Positions 30,709 to 32,715 of a stretch of 32,715 nucleotides of DNA are shown piece by piece. The notes under the pieces are model-generated. The model did not search any database. It had not been told where the DNA came from and saw only the letters and a program-made list of their open reading frames with translations. How positions within the stretch are numbered: the first letter of the stretch is position 1; each line of letters begins with the position of its first letter. The translations under genes were made by a program, and so were the position numbers. Source of the DNA: an uncultured Oscillospiraceae bacterium (GTDB lineage Bacteria; Bacillota; Clostridia; Oscillospirales; Acutalibacteraceae); NCBI GenBank assembly GCA_958354085.1, contig CATWUX010000007.1:1-32715 (forward strand), given 5' to 3'.

Positions 30709-31743
30709 ATGATCAAAGCAGGAATCATCGGCGCGACCGGCTATGCCGGCGTGGAACTGGTACGTATTTTATCCCGCCATCCGCAAGCGGAGGTTGCCGC
30801 GATCAGCTCCGTTTCGTTTGAGGGACAGCCGCTGTCCGCGGTTTATCCCGCGCTGCGCGGTATCTGCGACCGTGCCTGCGGCACGGCGGACGAGGTTGTG
30901 GCCGCCAGCGACGTGGTGTTCACAGCACTGCCCCACGGGCTGTCGCAGGAGATCGCGGCGGCGTGCGCAGAGGGCGGCAAGAAATTTATCGACCTCGGCG
31001 CAGACTTCCGTTTGGACGAGGAAAGCGACTACAACACTTGGTACGGCTGCACGTACACCCACCCCGCGCTGCATGAGCAGGCGGTCTACGGGCTGCCGGA
31101 GCTGTTCCGCGACGACATCCGCCGCACCTCCATCATCGGCAATCCCGGCTGTTATCCGACCAGCATCGCGCTGGGGCTGGCGCCGGCGCTGCGCGGCGGT
31201 TTTGTGGAGCCGACCGGGCTGGTCATCGACTCCAAATCCGGCACCACCGGTGCGGGACGCAAGCCGACGCAGACGACCCATTTCCCCGACTGCAACGAGG
31301 CGTTTTCCGCCTATAAGGTGGCGGCGCACCGCCATACGCCGGAGATTGAGCAGACGCTGACCAAAATGGCGGGCGAAAAAGCGACCGTCACCTTCGTTCC
31401 CCATCTGCTGCCGGTCAACCGCGGCATACTCTCCACTATCTACGCGCGGCTGAAAAACGGCGCGACGCTGGAAACCGTGCGGGCCGCCTATGAAGCCGCT
31501 TACGCGCATGAGCCGTTTGTGCGGCTGCAGCCCGCCGGCGTGGGCGTGGACATCCGCAACGTCAAAGGCTCCAACTACTGCGATATTCAGCTGTACGAGG
31601 ACGCGCACACTGGCACGCTCATCATCACTTCGGTGATCGACAACGTGGTCAAGGGTGCGGCCGGACAAGCGGTTCAGAACATGAACCTACTGTTCGGGCT
31701 GGACGAGACCACCGGCTTGGATATGATTCCGTTTTGCTTCTGA
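30709..31743 (+). CDS. argC: N-acetyl-gamma-glutamyl-phosphate reductase
   Basis: 344 residues from the ATG at 30709; the frame is open 15 codons upstream, but that part overlaps the leader hairpin and lacks the family start. It makes N-acetylglutamate semialdehyde from the acyl phosphate using NADPH, the third step of arginine (ornithine) synthesis. KAGIIGATGYAGVEL is the NADP-binding motif at the N-terminus; GNPGCYPTS holds the catalytic Cys near residue 148; the KVAAHRHTPEIEQ segment holds the conserved His. Shine-Dalgarno is GGAAAGGA, a rather long 13 bases before the ATG. argJ begins 34 bases after its stop. Confidence 0.97.
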   Translation: MIKAGIIGATGYAGVELVRILSRHPQAEVAAISSVSFEGQPLSAVYPALRGICDRACGTADEVVAASDVVFTALPHGLSQEIAAACAEGGKKFIDLGADFRLDEESDYNTWYGCTYTHPALHEQAVYGLPELFRDDIRRTSIIGNPGCYPTSIALGLAPALRGGFVEPTGLVIDSKSGTTGAGRKPTQTTHFPDCNEAFSAYKVAAHRHTPEIEQTLTKMAGEKATVTFVPHLLPVNRGILSTIYARLKNGATLETVRAAYEAAYAHEPFVRLQPAGVGVDIRNVKGSNYCDIQLYEDAHTGTLIITSVIDNVVKGAAGQAVQNMNLLFGLDETTGLDMIPFCF

Positions 31744-31777
31744 AATTCTGGAACACCGACAAAAGGAGTTTTCCGTT

Positions 31778-32715
31778 ATGCTGACATTCATCGACGGCGG
31801 CGTGACCGCGGCGCAGGGCTTTACCGCTTCGGGCGTCCACTGCGGCATCCGCAAAAACCGTTCCAAAAAAGATCTCGCCCTCATCGTCTCCGACCGTGAG
31901 GCGGCAGCGGCGGCGGTCTACACCCGCAATCTGGTCAAGGGCGCGCCCAACACCGTGACCGCCCGCCACATTGCAGACGGCAAGGCGCGCGCCATCCTCT
32001 GCAACAGCGGCATCGCCAACACCTGCGCGTTTGACGGCATCGAAAAAGCAACCGCCATGTGCGCGCTCGCGGCGGATGCGCTCGGTCTGGCGGTCACCGA
32101 TATCGTGGTCGCCTCCACCGGCGTGATCGGTCCGTCCATCGTACTGGAACCGATTGAAGCGGGAATGCCCGCACTGGTAGCCGGGTTGTCTCCGAACGGC
32201 AGCGGCGACGCGGCCGAGGCCATTATGACCACCGACACCCATAAAAAAGAATTCGCCGTCACCTTTTCACTGGGCGGCAAGCCCTGCACGCTGGGCGGCA
32301 TCGCCAAGGGCAGCGGCATGATCGCGCCCAACATGGCGACGATGCTCAGCTTCCTCACCACCGACGCGGCCATCGACAGCACCCTGCTGCACGAGGCGCT
32401 GCTGGACGTGGTGGGCGACACGTTCAACATGATGTCGGTGGACGGCGACACCTCCACCAACGACATGGTGGTCGTGCTTGCCAACGGCGCGGCGGGCAAT
32501 ACGCCGGTCACGGAAAAAGGCGCCGATTATACGGCGTTTGTCGCCGCGCTGCGTGCGCTGTGTACGGCTCTGTGCCGCGCGCTGGCGGCGGACGGCGAAG
32601 GCGCGACCAAGCTGCTGGAATGCCGCATCACCGGCGGCGCGACCGTCGCGGACGCGAAATGCATCGCCAAATCGGTCATCAACTCCGCTCTGCTCAAATC
32701 CGCCATGTTCGGCGC
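31778..32715 (+). CDS. argJ: Bifunctional ornithine/glutamate N-acetyltransferase (partial, runs off the window)
   Basis: The first 312 codons are present; the frame is open to the window end. ATG at 31778 follows AAAAGGAG. It transfers the acetyl group from N-acetylornithine to glutamate, closing the cyclic arginine pathway, and may also acetylate glutamate with acetyl-CoA. The precursor is cut before a Thr nucleophile: the site is visible in KGSGMIAPNMATML, with Thr188. Other family blocks are VYTRNLVKGAP, AILCNSGIANTC, STGVIGP and VDGDTSTNDMV. The clear autoprocessing site says the enzyme is intact so far as seen. The gene to the right would be expected to be argB, which cannot be checked. 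Confidence 0.97.
   Translation, partial: MLTFIDGGVTAAQGFTASGVHCGIRKNRSKKDLALIVSDREAAAAAVYTRNLVKGAPNTVTARHIADGKARAILCNSGIANTCAFDGIEKATAMCALAADALGLAVTDIVVASTGVIGPSIVLEPIEAGMPALVAGLSPNGSGDAAEAIMTTDTHKKEFAVTFSLGGKPCTLGGIAKGSGMIAPNMATMLSFLTTDAAIDSTLLHEALLDVVGDTFNMMSVDGDTSTNDMVVVLANGAAGNTPVTEKGADYTAFVAALRALCTALCRALAADGEGATKLLECRITGGATVADAKCIAKSVINSALLKSAMFG

Noticed and set aside
1..32715. CRISPR array or other tandem repeats
   Set aside because: No regularly spaced repeated units were seen when reading the gaps between genes.

Overview
The window looks like chromosomal DNA of a moderately G+C-rich, spore-forming Firmicute, most likely a Clostridia/Oscillospiraceae-type gut bacterium. The basis is an alpha/beta-type small acid-soluble spore protein, an LCP-type cell-wall protein, a YtrA-type GntR regulator with its ABC pair, purine-rich Shine-Dalgarno sites with frequent GTG/TTG starts, sigma-A promoters close to TTGACA-N17-TATAAT, and an arginine gene cluster behind an ArgR-type operator. 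No taxonomic search was possible.

Layout. Positions 1-610 are a degraded accessory patch: an IS3-like terminal sequence at the left edge, a minus-strand gene broken by two frameshifts (122-486) and a small open-frame remnant, all ending at the terminator of a four-tRNA operon (Gly-Arg-His-Gln, minus strand, 654-1093). Then come a transglutaminase-like lipoprotein and a divergent LCP protein (both minus). On the plus strand follow an AlkD-type DNA alkylation repair protein, a DivIVA-like coiled-coil protein, a solitary class I fumarase/tartrate dehydratase beta subunit, a YdbC/PC4-like protein and uppP. A lactaldehyde reductase (fucO-like) converges on uppP.

From 8.6 to 10.6 kb a GntR(YtrA)-ATPase-permease operon starts from a consensus promoter lying inside a perfect 47-bp palindrome. 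Next come a SASP gene and a probable four-gene minus-strand operon: ferredoxin-type aldo/keto reductase, ECF-transporter S component, DUF1893 protein and a membrane diguanylate cyclase. A divergent M16 peptidase follows.

From 16.4 to 24.1 kb a plus-strand carbohydrate locus encodes two ABC permeases, a solute-binding lipoprotein, a GH130 phosphorylase and a GH38 alpha-mannosidase. This suggests import and cytoplasmic breakdown of mannose-containing oligosaccharides such as N-glycan fragments. No ABC ATPase is encoded with it. Convergent to it lies an A+T-rich HAD hydrolase/TIM-barrel fusion that keeps an internal ribosome-binding site and start codon at the domain junction.

The right end holds a Na/Pi cotransporter with a PhoU-like domain, whose promoter carries a PhoP-box-like direct repeat. 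Divergent from it is argG-argH-argC-argJ (argJ runs off the window). An ArgR box lies upstream of argG, and a terminator plus a possible two-state hairpin separates argH from argC. No CRISPR array, rRNA or intact mobile element is visible.
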